A stretch of DNA of 64,000 bases, from NCBI RefSeq assembly GCF_049446075.1, contig NZ_JBMSEB010000002.1:310001-374000 (forward strand). The letters run 5' to 3'. The notes under the pieces were generated by a model. The model was given only the letters and a program-made list of their open reading frames with translations. It was not told the DNA's origin and ran no database searches. Each line of letters begins with the position of its first letter. The first letter of the stretch is position 1. A program made the position numbers and the translations under genes. This DNA is from Humibacter sp049446075 (GTDB lineage Bacteria > Actinomycetota > Actinomycetes > Actinomycetales > Microbacteriaceae). Shown piece after piece: positions 19,959 to 28,345 of the stretch.

Positions 19959-20747
19959 TCAGACGGTGGCGGCGCCCGTCATGATTGCCACGGCGTCGGT
20001 CATGCTGTGCGACTCGGGCGTGATCGTCGCCGCACGTTTGCCGAGGCGCTGGATGTGGATGCGGTCGGCCACCTCGAACACGTGGGGCATGTTGTGGCTG
20101 ATCAGGATGACCGGCACCCCGTTGTCGCGCAGCCGCCTGACGAGCTGCAGCACCTGGTTCGATTCCCGCACGCCCAGCGCGGCGGTGGGCTCGTCGAGCA
20201 CCACGACCTTCGAGCCGAACGCGGCTGCGCGAGCGACGGCTACGGCCTGCCGCTGACCGCCTGAGAGGTTCTCGACGGCGACGGCCACGTCTTGAAGCGT
20301 CGAGATGCCCAGCTCGTTGAGCTGAGCACGCGCCCGCTGCCGCATGCCCTTGGTGTCCATGACGCGGAAGACCGAGCCCAGAAAGCCCTTCTTGCGTTCC
20401 TCCCTGCCCAGATAGAGGTTGGATGCCACGTCGAGCGCCGGCGAGACAGCGAGCGACTGGTAGACGGTCTCGATTCCCGCATCACGGGCATCCTGCGGCC
20501 GGCGGAAGTGCACCTGCTTGCCACCAAGGAAGATCTCGCCCTCGTCTGGGATCTCCGCGCCGGTGAGGCACTTGATCAGGGTGGACTTGCCTGCGCCGTT
20601 GTCGCCGATCACGGCCAGCACCTCGCCCTGGTACAGCTCGAGACTGACACCGTCGAGCCCGACCACGTGTCCGAAGGTCTTGACCAAGCGCTTCGCCTGA
20701 AGAATCGGGGTGCGGGTTTCGGTCTGCGCCGAAGCTGTCGTGGTCAT
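19959..20747 (-). CDS. CUT2 sugar ABC transporter ATPase (FrcA-like)
   Basis: Single-domain ATP-binding subunit of 262 residues powering uptake of a monosaccharide (fructose, ribose or similar). Walker A GDNGAGKST is at residues 48-56, the signature LSGGQRQ at 161-167, and Walker B VVVLDEP at 181-187. Most CUT2 ATPases of the RbsA/XylG type are double domains of about 500 residues; the single domain matches the FrcA subgroup. The ATG overlaps the permease stop in an ATGA arrangement. It is the last gene of the operon. Confidence 0.9.
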   Translation of the reverse strand: MTTTASAQTETRTPILQAKRLVKTFGHVVGLDGVSLELYQGEVLAVIGDNGAGKSTLIKCLTGAEIPDEGEIFLGGKQVHFRRPQDARDAGIETVYQSLAVSPALDVASNLYLGREERKKGFLGSVFRVMDTKGMRQRARAQLNELGISTLQDVAVAVENLSGGQRQAVAVARAAAFGSKVVVLDEPTAALGVRESNQVLQLVRRLRDNGVPVILISHNMPHVFEVADRIHIQRLGKRAATITPESHSMTDAVAIMTGAATV

Positions 20748-21799
20748 TTGCGTGCCCTTCTGATCCACTGGTCGATGGCGACCGCGACGATGACGAGCAC
20801 GCCGACGGCGAGCGTCTGGTAGAGAACGTCGAGTCCGGCGAGCGCGAGCCCGTTGCGGAAGACGCCGACGATGAGGGCACCGAGAAGCGTGCCCCAGATC
20901 GTGCCACGGCCTCCGAACAGGCTCGTGCCACCGATCACCACGGCGGTGATCGAGTCGAGGTTCACGTCGGCTGCCGCGTTCGGGCTTGCCGCGAACGACC
21001 GCCCGATCTGCACCCAGGCGCCGAGCGCGAGGATGGCGCCTGCCGCGATATACACGCTGAGCAGGAGCGCGTTGACTCGCACGCCAGTCAGCCGCGCCGC
21101 CTCGCGGTCGTCGCCGACGGCGTACACGTGGCGTCCCCATGCGGTGCGGCCAAGGATGAACGCCACGATGACGTACAGCGCGAGCATGAGCACGACGCCG
21201 TAGGTGATGTCGACGCCGAGCACGCGGAACGTGTCGCCCGTCCATGTGACGATGTCCGGCATCTGGTTGCCCTGCACCGTGGAGCCGTTCGACACCAGGA
21301 GCGTGAGCGCCGTGAAGATGCTGAGGGTGCCCAACGTGACGATGAACGGCGGCAGCTTCAGCCGCGTGACGAGCAAGCCGTTCAAGGCACCTGCCGCCAG
21401 TCCCGCGATGAGGCCGGCCAGCAGGGCGAGCCACGGCGGGAATCCGTGCGAAGCCGAGAGCTGGCCGATCACCATGGACGCGAAGACCATGATCGCCCCG
21501 ACCGACAGGTCGATGCCAGCGGTGAGGATGACGAGCGTCTGTGCGACGCCCAGGGTTCCGATGACAGCGACCTGCTGGGTGATGAGGGAGAGGTTCGCGG
21601 GGGCGAGGAAGCGGTCGTTGATGACCCCGAACACGATGATGGCGATCACCAGCACGACCGCGGGGCTGATGGCTGGGTAGCGGTGCAGGGCTCCCCGGAC
21701 GACGGACATCGGAGTCCTCCGCCTGATGAACTCCTGCGCCAGATCGAGCTGAGACGTCGGGACCGGATCGGCACCGGTCGTGGTGGCTTGCTGACTCAC
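20744..21799 (-). CDS. CUT2 sugar ABC transporter permease (FrcC/RbsC-like)
   Basis: Membrane subunit of 351 residues with a cytoplasmic N-terminal tail and about ten hydrophobic segments. Family landmarks are 'LTAGIDLSVGAIM', 'PPFIVTLGTL', 'GRHVYAVGDDREAARLTG' and 'VIGGTSLFGGRGTIWGTLLGALIV'. The GTG at 21799 follows an AGGAG sequence at good spacing. An in-frame ATG 51 nt upstream is less likely. It lies between the binding protein and the ATPase, overlapping the latter by four bases. Confidence 0.92.
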   Translation of the reverse strand: MSQQATTTGADPVPTSQLDLAQEFIRRRTPMSVVRGALHRYPAISPAVVLVIAIIVFGVINDRFLAPANLSLITQQVAVIGTLGVAQTLVILTAGIDLSVGAIMVFASMVIGQLSASHGFPPWLALLAGLIAGLAAGALNGLLVTRLKLPPFIVTLGTLSIFTALTLLVSNGSTVQGNQMPDIVTWTGDTFRVLGVDITYGVVLMLALYVIVAFILGRTAWGRHVYAVGDDREAARLTGVRVNALLLSVYIAAGAILALGAWVQIGRSFAASPNAAADVNLDSITAVVIGGTSLFGGRGTIWGTLLGALIVGVFRNGLALAGLDVLYQTLAVGVLVIVAVAIDQWIRRARK

Positions 21800-21875
21800 G
21801 GTATTACTCCTGAACTTCGTCGTTTCCCGGGTGGGCAGGTGCGCTCGCACCCGCCCACCCGTCGGTGAGCATCGG

Positions 21876-22970
21876 TCACTTGCCCCAGCAGAGCTTGCTG
21901 CCCTGGCTCGAGTCGATGCTCTTCAGGCCCGCGACCGCCTGGTCGGTGATGAGTTGGGAGCCCGTGTTGTGGAAGTCGAGACCGGCACTGGTGCTCGCCT
22001 TCTTGCCCGTCTTGGCGAGCTTGACGATGGCCTCCATGCCCTCGGTCGCCATCTTCGACGGGTACTGCTGGCTCGTTGCGCCCAGGATGCCCTGCTTGAC
22101 GTAGCCGACGCCCGTGCATCCGCCGTCGATCCCGACCAGCAGGACGCCGTCGGTCTTGCCTGCCGCCTTCAGCGCCTGGTACGCACCGTATGCCGCCGGC
22201 TCGTTGATGGCGTAGACGACGTTCACATTCGGGGTCTTCGAGAGGATGGTCTCCATCGCGGTGCGACCGCCGTCTTCGGCGCCTTGGGATGGCTGGTGAC
22301 CTGCGATCTGGTAGTCGCCGCCCTTGCCACCCGTGTACTTGCCGGAAGGCGCTTCGCTTCCGTTCTTGTTCTTGTCGGGAACCTTGATGCCCATCCCGGT
22401 CAAGAAACCGGTGTCGCGCTCGTAGTCCACCGTGATGTTCTGGGTGGCATTCAGGTCGACCATGGCCATCACGGCCTTCTTGCCGTCGAGCTTGGCCGCC
22501 GTCCACTTTCCGATGGCCTCACCTGCTGCGAAGTTGTCGGTGGCATAGGTGATATCGACGGTGTTCGCGGGGTCGGGCGCGGTGTCGAGCGCGATCACGT
22601 AGAGGCCGGCCTTGCGGGCCTTCGCGATCTCGTTGTTCACGGCAGGACCGTTGGGCGTGATGAGGATGCCCTTGTCACCCCGCGAGATCGAGTTCTCGAT
22701 CGCCTGGATCTGGGTGTCGGTGTCGCCGTCCTCCTTGCCTGCGGCAAGGGTGAGGGCGACGCCGTCTTTCGCGGCGGCCTGCTTCGCCGCTTGCTCCATG
22801 GAGACGAAGTACGGGTTGCTCGTGGTCTTCACGATGAGCGAGACCCCGACCTTGTCGTTCGAGCCCGACCCCGAGCTGGAACATGCCGCGAGACCCACCA
22901 TGGCCATCGCGGCGACCGATCCGAGCGCCACGGCCCGCGTGACTCGTGATCGTGCTGTGTGATTCGACAT
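21876..22970 (-). CDS. CUT2 sugar ABC transporter substrate-binding lipoprotein
   Basis: Extracytoplasmic binding protein of 364 residues of the periplasmic-binding-protein/LacI fold (FrcB-like). It has a basic N-terminus, a hydrophobic core and the lipobox VGLAAC (lipidated Cys30), followed by a Ser/Gly linker. 'GVSLIVKTTSNPYF' is the typical first strand of ribose/fructose-type binding proteins. It is first in the leftward operon and divergent from a LacI regulator, with paired operators in the 114-bp gap. The sugar cannot be named from the sequence. Confidence 0.92.
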   Translation of the reverse strand: MSNHTARSRVTRAVALGSVAAMAMVGLAACSSSGSGSNDKVGVSLIVKTTSNPYFVSMEQAAKQAAAKDGVALTLAAGKEDGDTDTQIQAIENSISRGDKGILITPNGPAVNNEIAKARKAGLYVIALDTAPDPANTVDITYATDNFAAGEAIGKWTAAKLDGKKAVMAMVDLNATQNITVDYERDTGFLTGMGIKVPDKNKNGSEAPSGKYTGGKGGDYQIAGHQPSQGAEDGGRTAMETILSKTPNVNVVYAINEPAAYGAYQALKAAGKTDGVLLVGIDGGCTGVGYVKQGILGATSQQYPSKMATEGMEAIVKLAKTGKKASTSAGLDFHNTGSQLITDQAVAGLKSIDSSQGSKLCWGK

Positions 22971-23007
22971 TGAATGTTCATCCTCCTCGATGAGGGCGCG
23001 CTGCCCA

Positions 23008-23021
23008 TGACAACGGTGTCA
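23008..23021. promoter_or_regulatory. LacI operator, copy 1
   Basis: Palindrome TGACA-ACGG-TGTCA with the central CG usual for LacI-family operators. It lies 38 bp before the binding-protein start codon, where it could block the promoter of the transport operon. A second near-identical site lies 78 bp away. Confidence 0.75.
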
Positions 23022-23084
23022 ATACCCATGCTTAGCCCATTCATCCTGTAAGGTCAAGACGAGAACCGAGCCAGGAGTCTAGAA

Positions 23085-24140
23085 ATGACATCGTTGTCAG
23101 ATGAAACGCATCGCCCGGTCGCCCAGCGCGCGCGCCCCACGATGCGGCAGGTGGCCAAGCTTGCCGGGGTCGGGCTGAAGACCGTTTCGCGGGTGATCAA
23201 CGGCGAACCGAACGTCTCGGAGGCGACGGCCGCGAAGGTGCTCGAAGCGGTTCGCGCGCTCGACTACAGGCCGGACATCCATGCCGGAAACCTGCGTCGC
23301 TCCGACCACCGCACGCGTACGCTCGGCCTGCTGCTCGGAAACGTGGCGAACCCATTTTCGGGCGCCATGCATCGCGCCATCGAAGATGCGGCGGGGGCGC
23401 ACGGCACAGCGGTCATCGCCGCGAGCCTCGACGACGACCCGGGCCGCGAGCGCGGAGCCATCGACTCGCTCCTCCAGCGCCGCGTCGACGGGCTCATCCT
23501 GACCACCATCGAGAAGAGCCAGAGCTACCTGGGTGCCGAGCAGGAGCGCGGCACCCCGCTCGTCTTCGTCGACCGTGAGCCGTCGGGCATCCTCGCGGAC
23601 AGCGTGGTGAGCGACAACGCAAACGGCGCATCCCTGGCGACCGCTCACCTGTTGGCACACGGCCACAGGAACATCGCCTTTCTCGGCGACAAGCACGAGA
23701 TCTACACCGCCCGTGAGCGCAAGCGGGGCTTCCTCGAGGAGCTCGGGCGTGCGGGCCTGCCCGTCAGCGCGGCCCCTGCCGTGGACGACCTGACCGAGGA
23801 GGATGCCGCACGGCGGGCTCTCCTGCGCCTGCTCGACGGCCCGACACCCCCCACCGCTGTGTTCAGCGCCCAGAACCTGCTGACGATCGGCGCGCTGCGG
23901 GCCCTGCGGGAGCGCGGAGTGCATCACGACGTGGCCCTCGTTGGCTTCGACGACATCGTTCTCGCCGATCTGCTCGAACCTGCGGTCACTGTCGTAGCGC
24001 AGGACCCGAGAGCCATCGGCGAACTGGCCGCGGAGCGGCTCTTCGCCCGTTTGTCGGGCGACGGCACGCCGGAACGCGTGTACACGGTTCCGACGACGCT
24101 CATCACCAGGGGCTCAGGCGAGATCGCGCCTCGCCGCTGA
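23085..24140 (+). CDS. LacI-family transcriptional regulator of the CUT2 sugar operon
   Basis: A 351-residue repressor with the LacI helix-turn-helix at about residues 19-40 ('MRQVAKLAGVGLKTVSRVIN') and the hinge region, then a sugar-binding domain of the same fold as the neighbouring transport protein ('RTLGLLLGNVANPF', 'LVGFDDIVLADLLEP'). An upstream AGGAG supports the ATG at 23085. The paired operator palindromes, one over its own start and one before the divergent transporter, indicate autoregulation and control of the transport operon by a sugar ligand. Confidence 0.92.
   Translation: MTSLSDETHRPVAQRARPTMRQVAKLAGVGLKTVSRVINGEPNVSEATAAKVLEAVRALDYRPDIHAGNLRRSDHRTRTLGLLLGNVANPFSGAMHRAIEDAAGAHGTAVIAASLDDDPGRERGAIDSLLQRRVDGLILTTIEKSQSYLGAEQERGTPLVFVDREPSGILADSVVSDNANGASLATAHLLAHGHRNIAFLGDKHEIYTARERKRGFLEELGRAGLPVSAAPAVDDLTEEDAARRALLRLLDGPTPPTAVFSAQNLLTIGALRALRERGVHHDVALVGFDDIVLADLLEPAVTVVAQDPRAIGELAAERLFARLSGDGTPERVYTVPTTLITRGSGEIAPRR
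23086..23099. promoter_or_regulatory. LacI operator, copy 2, over the regulator start codon
   Basis: Palindrome TGACA-TCGT-TGTCA. It begins at the second base of the regulator's ATG and covers codons 1-5, so binding would also repress the regulator's own gene. Consensus with copy 1 is TGACA-N-CG-N-TGTCA. The 78-bp spacing would allow a DNA loop between two dimers. Confidence 0.75.
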
Positions 24141-24211
24141 CGTCCGCGACCGCCGGCAAGCCGCGTCACACCGCATGCTCGCCTCGTGCGGCCGTCCCTA
24201 GGATGGAGCGC

Positions 24212-25291
24212 ATGACCGAGGCGCGCTCTCAGCACACCCCTGGGCAGACGACCGCTGAGCCGGCGGCTCCCGCGCACGGGTCGGGCACGACGGCGATCAT
24301 CGCCGCGTTCGCCGCGAACCTCGGCATAGCGCTGACCAAGATCCTCGCCTGGATCTTCTCCGGGTCGTCCTCCATGCTCGCCGAGGGCGTGCACTCGCTG
24401 GCGGATTCCTGCAATCAGATCCTGCTGCTCGTCGGGTCGAGGCGGGCGAAGCGCCGTGCCGACAGCGAGCATCCCTTCGGGTACGGGCGCGAGCGGTACG
24501 TGTACGCCTTCGTGGTGTCGATCATCCTGTTCTCGGTAGGTGGCGTCTTCTCCGTCTACGAAGGCATCGACAAGATCGCCCGCCCGCACGCGCTCGAGGT
24601 GTGGTGGCTGCCGCTGCTGGTACTGGTCGTCTCGATCGTGCTCGAGTCGTTCTCGCTGCGCACGGGCGTGCGCGAGTCAAGACCGCACAAGGGCGCCGGC
24701 ACCTGGTTCGGCTTCATTCGCCGCGCCAAGGCGCCCGAGCTGCCCGTCGTGCTGCTCGAAGACGTCGCCGCGCTCACGGGCCTTGCCTTCGCGTTCATCG
24801 GAGTCGGGCTGACCATCCTGACCGGCAACGGCGTGTGGGACGGCATCGGCACAGTCTTCATCGGCGCGCTGTTGGTGGGCGTCGCCATCGTGCTGGGCAT
24901 CGAGACGAAGAGCCTGCTGGTGGGCGAGGGCGCAAGCGAGACGGATGCCGCAGCCATCGAGCGCGCGATCCTGTCCGGCGGAGAAGCGGACCGCCTCATC
25001 CACTTCAAGACGCTGTACCTCGGTCCGGACGAGCTGCTGGTCGCGGCGAAGATCGCGCAGCCCGGCGGCCGCACGCTCGACGAGGTCGCGGCATCCATCG
25101 ACGCCATCGAGGCACGTGTGCGTGCGGCGGTGCCGGTCGCGCGGGTCATCTACATCGAGCCGGATGTCTACCGCGACGCTGGACCGTCGGCGGCCGCCGC
25201 GCAAGCCGACGCCACTGAACGTGGCCCGTCGGAACAGCCGACCCTGTCCAGCCCGCAGACCGAGGCCATCGTCATCAAATCCGAGGACTAG
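24212..25291 (+). CDS. Cation diffusion facilitator family transporter
   Basis: Membrane metal/proton antiporter exporting divalent cations such as zinc, iron or manganese. The 359-residue product has about six membrane segments. It carries the family's metal site 'AEGVHSLADSCNQ' (His61, Asp65) with its counterpart 'LLEDVAALTG' in a later helix, then a cytoplasmic domain ('HFKTLYLGPDELLVAAKI'). The C-terminal 45 residues are low-complexity. An ATG at 24203 is possible, but the one at 24212 is 7 nt after a TAGGAT box and has GGAG upstream, so it is preferred. Confidence 0.88.
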   Translation: MTEARSQHTPGQTTAEPAAPAHGSGTTAIIAAFAANLGIALTKILAWIFSGSSSMLAEGVHSLADSCNQILLLVGSRRAKRRADSEHPFGYGRERYVYAFVVSIILFSVGGVFSVYEGIDKIARPHALEVWWLPLLVLVVSIVLESFSLRTGVRESRPHKGAGTWFGFIRRAKAPELPVVLLEDVAALTGLAFAFIGVGLTILTGNGVWDGIGTVFIGALLVGVAIVLGIETKSLLVGEGASETDAAAIERAILSGGEADRLIHFKTLYLGPDELLVAAKIAQPGGRTLDEVAASIDAIEARVRAAVPVARVIYIEPDVYRDAGPSAAAAQADATERGPSEQPTLSSPQTEAIVIKSED

Positions 25292-25340
25292 CGCGGCGCG
25301 CCAGCCCGCGCGGCCCTTGGTGCCGCAGCGACAGCGGTAA

Positions 25341-25952
25341 TCAGCTCACCGTGGGCGGCAACACCGACGAGACGAGGGCTTTCGCACGGGCACGAGGGCG
25401 TTGCAGCGAATCGCGGCCGGCGAATACCGCCAGGAACGCAGCGTGCAGCGCCGCCCCGGTGAGAAGGGATGCCACGGCATCCGCGTCAAAATCGGCGGGG
25501 AGCCGGCCCGCGTCGCGCTCGCCCTCCAGGTAGGCGCGAACGGCGCGCCCCGGTGCTTCGGGACCGACGCCACGCGTCTCGGATGCCCTGCGCTGGGCGG
25601 CGAGCAGGTCGGGCGAGGCGAAGATCGAAACCGCGATCGGGAACGACTCGAAATAGAACCGCATGAGCGCCTCAACGATGTGTTCGAGGTCACGGCGAAC
25701 GTCGCCGCTGTGACGGTCGAGCGGCTCTCGGAACGAAGGCAGCCGCTCCTTGAGCACACCGACGAACAGCTGCAGTTTGTCGTCGAAGTGCTTGTAGAGC
25801 ATCGCCTCCGAATAGCCGGCAGCGCGCGCGATCTCCTTCGTGGTCGCCGCAGCGATGCCTTTGTCACGCATCACAGATGCCGCCGCGTCGAGAATCCGAT
25901 CGCGCGGCGTACGCGTTCCCTCCACGGATGCCCGTCCCTTCGCTTGCACCAC
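25341..25952 (-). CDS. TetR-family transcriptional regulator
   Basis: A 203-residue repressor. The N-terminal helix-turn-helix 'TTKEIARAAGYSEAMLYKHF' lies at about residues 36-55, and an effector-binding helical domain follows. It begins with adjacent GTG codons. It is divergent from an NAD(P)-binding protein gene; a clear palindrome in the shared gap (26114-26135) is the likely operator. The ligand is unknown. Confidence 0.88.
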   Translation of the reverse strand: MVQAKGRASVEGTRTPRDRILDAAASVMRDKGIAAATTKEIARAAGYSEAMLYKHFDDKLQLFVGVLKERLPSFREPLDRHSGDVRRDLEHIVEALMRFYFESFPIAVSIFASPDLLAAQRRASETRGVGPEAPGRAVRAYLEGERDAGRLPADFDADAVASLLTGAALHAAFLAVFAGRDSLQRPRARAKALVSSVLPPTVS

Positions 25953-25990
25953 CGCTCCCCTCCGATCGGCCCGCCCTGTTCGGTTGACCT

Positions 25991-26065
25991 GTTCTGCAGC
26001 TCCGGGTTCTGCGGATCTGCGTTCTGCGGATCCGCGTTCTGCCTATCTACGTTCTGCCGATTTGG
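25991..26065. repeat. 15-bp tandem repeat, five units
   Basis: Five consecutive units beginning GTTCTGC at 25991, 26006, 26021, 26036 and 26051, diverging at their ends. They lie just upstream of the TetR gene in the divergent promoter region. One plus-strand frame reads as five-residue units with an A(D/Y)-x-RS pattern, like a pentapeptide repeat, but I see no start signal for such a gene. Confidence 0.8.
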
Positions 26066-26075
26066 GCGAGATCAC

Positions 26076-26135
26076 TTGACAGGTGAGCGTCCACTAACCC
26101 TACAGTGATCATAGGTGAGTAAGTGTTCACTCACC
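26076..26135 (+). promoter_or_regulatory. Promoter and TetR-type operator for the NAD(P)-binding gene
   Basis: TTGACA (26076-26081) and TACAGT (26101-26106) form a sigma-70-like promoter with a long 19-bp spacer. Just downstream is the palindrome GGTGAGT (26114-26120), 8 bp, ACTCACC (26129-26135), well placed to block transcription. The half-site GGTGAG also occurs in the spacer at 26082. Confidence 0.7.
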
Positions 26136-26169
26136 AGCATACGAACAGCACCAACCGAAGGAAGACCTC

Positions 26170-26871
26170 ATGCGCATCGCAGTCATCGGCGCGACCGGAC
26201 GCACCGGGAGCCTCACAGTCACCTCCGCCCTCTCCAGGGGCGATGACGTGACGGCCATCACCCGGTCGCCGGAGAAGCTCGGCGACCTCGGCCCGCGCGT
26301 TCGGGTCGTGCAGGCATCCGCGACCGACGTCGACGCCCTGGCTCAGGGCATCCGTGACGCCGACGCGGTCGTGAGTGCGCTCGGGCACAGCTCATCGAGC
26401 GGCGAAGACGTGCTGGCCGAGGGCATCAGAGCCACCGTCGCGGCGATGGAGCGCACGGGCGTTCGCCGCATCGCCTTCATCTCCGCGGCCGGTCACTCGA
26501 CTGACGGAGACGGATGGTTCACGCGAGCGGTCGTGAAGCCCCTGCTCGGAGCGTTTCTACGCAAGCAGTTCGCCGACACGAAGCAGGCCGAGCGGGAGCT
26601 GCTCTCGTCCGGCCTCGAGTGGACGATCGTGCGACCGCCCATGCTGCGCGACGGCGACGCCCGCGGCTACGTCTCGAGGGAGTGGCTGAACGTGCGCGGT
26701 CACTTCACGATGAACAGGTCCGACCTGGCGGATGCCATGCTCGACCTCGTGACGGATGCCCCGCCTCGCAGGATCTACTCCGTCGCGAGCGCAAAGCCCG
26801 GCGAGCAGAGGAGCGCTCGGACGACGCCGGGACGAGCGAAGGGACTCGGCTCGACATCCCTAGGGGCATGA
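26170..26871 (+). CDS. NAD(P)-binding SDR-like protein (NmrA/epimerase type)
   Basis: An atypical short-chain dehydrogenase of 233 residues with the N-terminal nucleotide-binding motif GATGRTG (residues 8-14), 'VVSALGHS', and 'AFISAAGH' in the place of the usual Ser region. The YxxxK pair is not obvious, so it may be a redox sensor or reductase rather than a classical dehydrogenase. It is probably repressed by the divergent TetR regulator, a pairing typical of quinone or electrophile response genes. The C-terminal 25 residues are a disordered basic tail. Confidence 0.82.
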   Translation: MRIAVIGATGRTGSLTVTSALSRGDDVTAITRSPEKLGDLGPRVRVVQASATDVDALAQGIRDADAVVSALGHSSSSGEDVLAEGIRATVAAMERTGVRRIAFISAAGHSTDGDGWFTRAVVKPLLGAFLRKQFADTKQAERELLSSGLEWTIVRPPMLRDGDARGYVSREWLNVRGHFTMNRSDLADAMLDLVTDAPPRRIYSVASAKPGEQRSARTTPGRAKGLGSTSLGA

Positions 26872-26910
26872 GGCGGGACGCCTGAGGCGGGACGCCTGAG
26901 GCGGCCGCCT
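26869..26910. repeat. 14-bp tandem hairpin repeat
   Basis: Two exact 14-bp units (TGAGGCGGGACGCC at 26869 and 26883) and a degenerate third. Each unit contains AGGCG-GGA-CGCCT, a small hairpin. The first unit includes the stop codon of the preceding gene. The array separates it from the convergent tadA gene and may terminate both. Confidence 0.7.
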
Positions 26911-26956
26911 GGAGGCAGCGCGCCCGAGGCAGCGCACGTCGGCCGTCGTGTGCGGA

Positions 26957-27415
26957 TCAGCGACGCTCGGCGAAGAACTCCGCGAGCAGGGCGCCGCAGG
27001 CATCCGCCTCCACTCCCCCGTACACCTCGACGCGATGGTTCAGGCGCCTGTCGCGAAGAACGTCGTAGACGCTGCCTGCCGCGCCGGCCTTGTCGTCCCA
27101 CGCCCCGAACACCACGGTCGGCACGCGAGCGGAGAGTATGGCGCCCGCGCACATCACGCACGGCTCGAGCGTGACGACGAGCGTGGCATCCGTGAGGTGC
27201 CAGTCGCCCGTCGCCTCCGACGCACGGCGCAGTGCGAGGATCTCGGCGTGCGCCGTCGGATCCTGCCTCGCCTCGCGCTCATTGCGGCCGGCGCCGAGCA
27301 CGAGCCCGTCGCCGCCGAGCACGATGGCGGCGACCGGAACGTCTCCCGTGGTCAGGGCGAGGCGGGCGTCGGACACGGCACGACGCATCCAGTGCGCCTG
27401 ATCGATGATCGGCAC
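26957..27415 (-). CDS. tadA: tRNA-specific adenosine deaminase
   Basis: Zinc deaminase converting adenosine 34 to inosine in tRNA-Arg. The 152-residue product has the catalytic HAE motif (His56, Glu58) and the zinc-binding PCVMC (Cys86, Cys89) typical of the cytidine deaminase fold. 'GAAGSVYDVL' and 'LNHRVEVYGGV' after it are TadA-like. The start ATG fits the family boundary. It is divergent from upp, with a 134-bp gap. Confidence 0.92.
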   Translation of the reverse strand: MPIIDQAHWMRRAVSDARLALTTGDVPVAAIVLGGDGLVLGAGRNEREARQDPTAHAEILALRRASEATGDWHLTDATLVVTLEPCVMCAGAILSARVPTVVFGAWDDKAGAAGSVYDVLRDRRLNHRVEVYGGVEADACGALLAEFFAERR

Positions 27416-27549
27416 CCTGCTCCCCTCGTCGTCCCGCTCGGGCTCACGACCCAGCCTTGGCCCGAAGGCGATTGAGCGCAGAGTCCGCCGAGCGCGCTGG
27501 CCGGACTCTGCCAGGTCCGAGCGTCTGAGCCCGCGATAGGTTTGAGCCT

Positions 27550-28182
27550 ATGCGAGTGCACGTTGCAGATCATCCTCTGGTCACCCACAAGCTGACGGTG
27601 CTCCGCAACCGCGAGACCCCCTCGGTGACCTTCCGCGCGCTCGTCGAAGAGCTCGTGACGCTGCTCGCCTACGAGGCGACCCGCGGGGTGCGCGTGACCC
27701 CGATCGACATCGAGACCCCAGTCGCACGAACGACGGGCGTGACGCTGGCCGATCCGAAGCCGCTCGTGGTGCCGATCCTTCGCGCGGGGCTCGGGATGCT
27801 CGAAGGCATGGTCAAGCTCGTGCCTTCCGCAGAGGTGGGCTTCCTCGGCATGGTGCGCAACGAGGAGACCCTTCAGCCGACGACGTACGCCGAGCGACTG
27901 CCGGACGACCTCTCGAACCGGCAGTGCTTCGTGCTCGACCCGATGCTCGCAACGGGCGGGTCACTCGGAGCCGCCATCGAATTCCTCTTCAAGCGCGGCG
28001 CCGTGGATGTCACGGCCATCTGCATCCTCGCCGCCCCAGAGGGCATCGCTGCCGTCGAGCGCCTCACCGACGGCCGCGACGTGACCCTGGTGGTCGGAGC
28101 CGTCGACGAGCGGCTCAACGAACACGGATACATCGTGCCGGGCCTCGGCGACGCCGGTGACCGCCTCTACGGGCTGGTATGA
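27550..28182 (+). CDS. upp: Uracil phosphoribosyltransferase
   Basis: Salvage enzyme making UMP from uracil and PRPP. The 210-residue product shows 'PILRAGLGMLEG' and the PRPP-binding loop DPMLATGGS (residues 130-138), ending with 'YIVPGLGDAGDRLYG', the conserved uracil-binding C-terminus. A TAGGTT box at 27537-27542 ends 7 nt before the ATG and no ribosome binding site is present, so it is a good leaderless candidate. An intrinsic terminator overlaps its stop codon. Confidence 0.96.
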   Translation: MRVHVADHPLVTHKLTVLRNRETPSVTFRALVEELVTLLAYEATRGVRVTPIDIETPVARTTGVTLADPKPLVVPILRAGLGMLEGMVKLVPSAEVGFLGMVRNEETLQPTTYAERLPDDLSNRQCFVLDPMLATGGSLGAAIEFLFKRGAVDVTAICILAAPEGIAAVERLTDGRDVTLVVGAVDERLNEHGYIVPGLGDAGDRLYGLV

Positions 28183-28207
28183 AGCCCGAAGCCAGGCTTT
28201 CTTTTTG
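28181..28207 (+). terminator. Intrinsic terminator of upp
   Basis: GAAGCC (28181-28186) pairs with GGCTTTC (28195-28201) and is followed by TTTTTG. The stem overlaps the upp TGA codon. It is one of the few classical stem plus T-run terminators in the window and isolates upp from the next promoter, whose -35 box lies within the T-run. Confidence 0.85.
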
Positions 28208-28233
28208 ACAGCAGCGCGGGCATCCGCTTTACT
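28205..28233 (+). promoter_or_regulatory. Near-consensus promoter for the leader peptide and winged-helix gene
   Basis: TTGACA (28205-28210), a 17-bp spacer, and TTTACT (28228-28233) followed by 7 nt to the ATG at 28241. This is the closest match to the sigma-70 consensus that I found in the window. It predicts a transcript beginning at or near the leader start codon. Confidence 0.8.
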
Positions 28234-28240
28234 GGCATGC

Positions 28241-28345
28241 ATGACTGCACCCACGCGCACCCTGACCTCCTTCGAGGCCCTCGGGAACGCCGGCATGATG
28301 ATGCCCGGCCGCGCAGCCGTCATGTGCTGTCGAATGTGTCGCTGA
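28241..28345 (+). CDS. Cysteine-rich putative leader peptide
   Basis: A 34-codon reading frame starting exactly where a leaderless transcript would begin. The C-terminus is AAVMCCRMCR, with three Cys in six residues and the last four codons before the stop containing one of them. Polycysteine leaderless leader peptides that act as cysteine-responsive attenuators are known in mycobacteria. The position of the Cys codons at the very end of this short frame, before a 311-nt leader with a strong hairpin, fits that model. The controlled gene is a winged-helix regulator rather than a sulfur enzyme. Translation has not been shown. Confidence 0.65.
   Translation: MTAPTRTLTSFEALGNAGMMMPGRAAVMCCRMCR

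Noticed and set aside
25991..26079. Pentapeptide-repeat protein suggested by one plus-strand frame
   Set aside because: Only four or five units, no start codon with a signal, and it overlaps the divergent promoter region.
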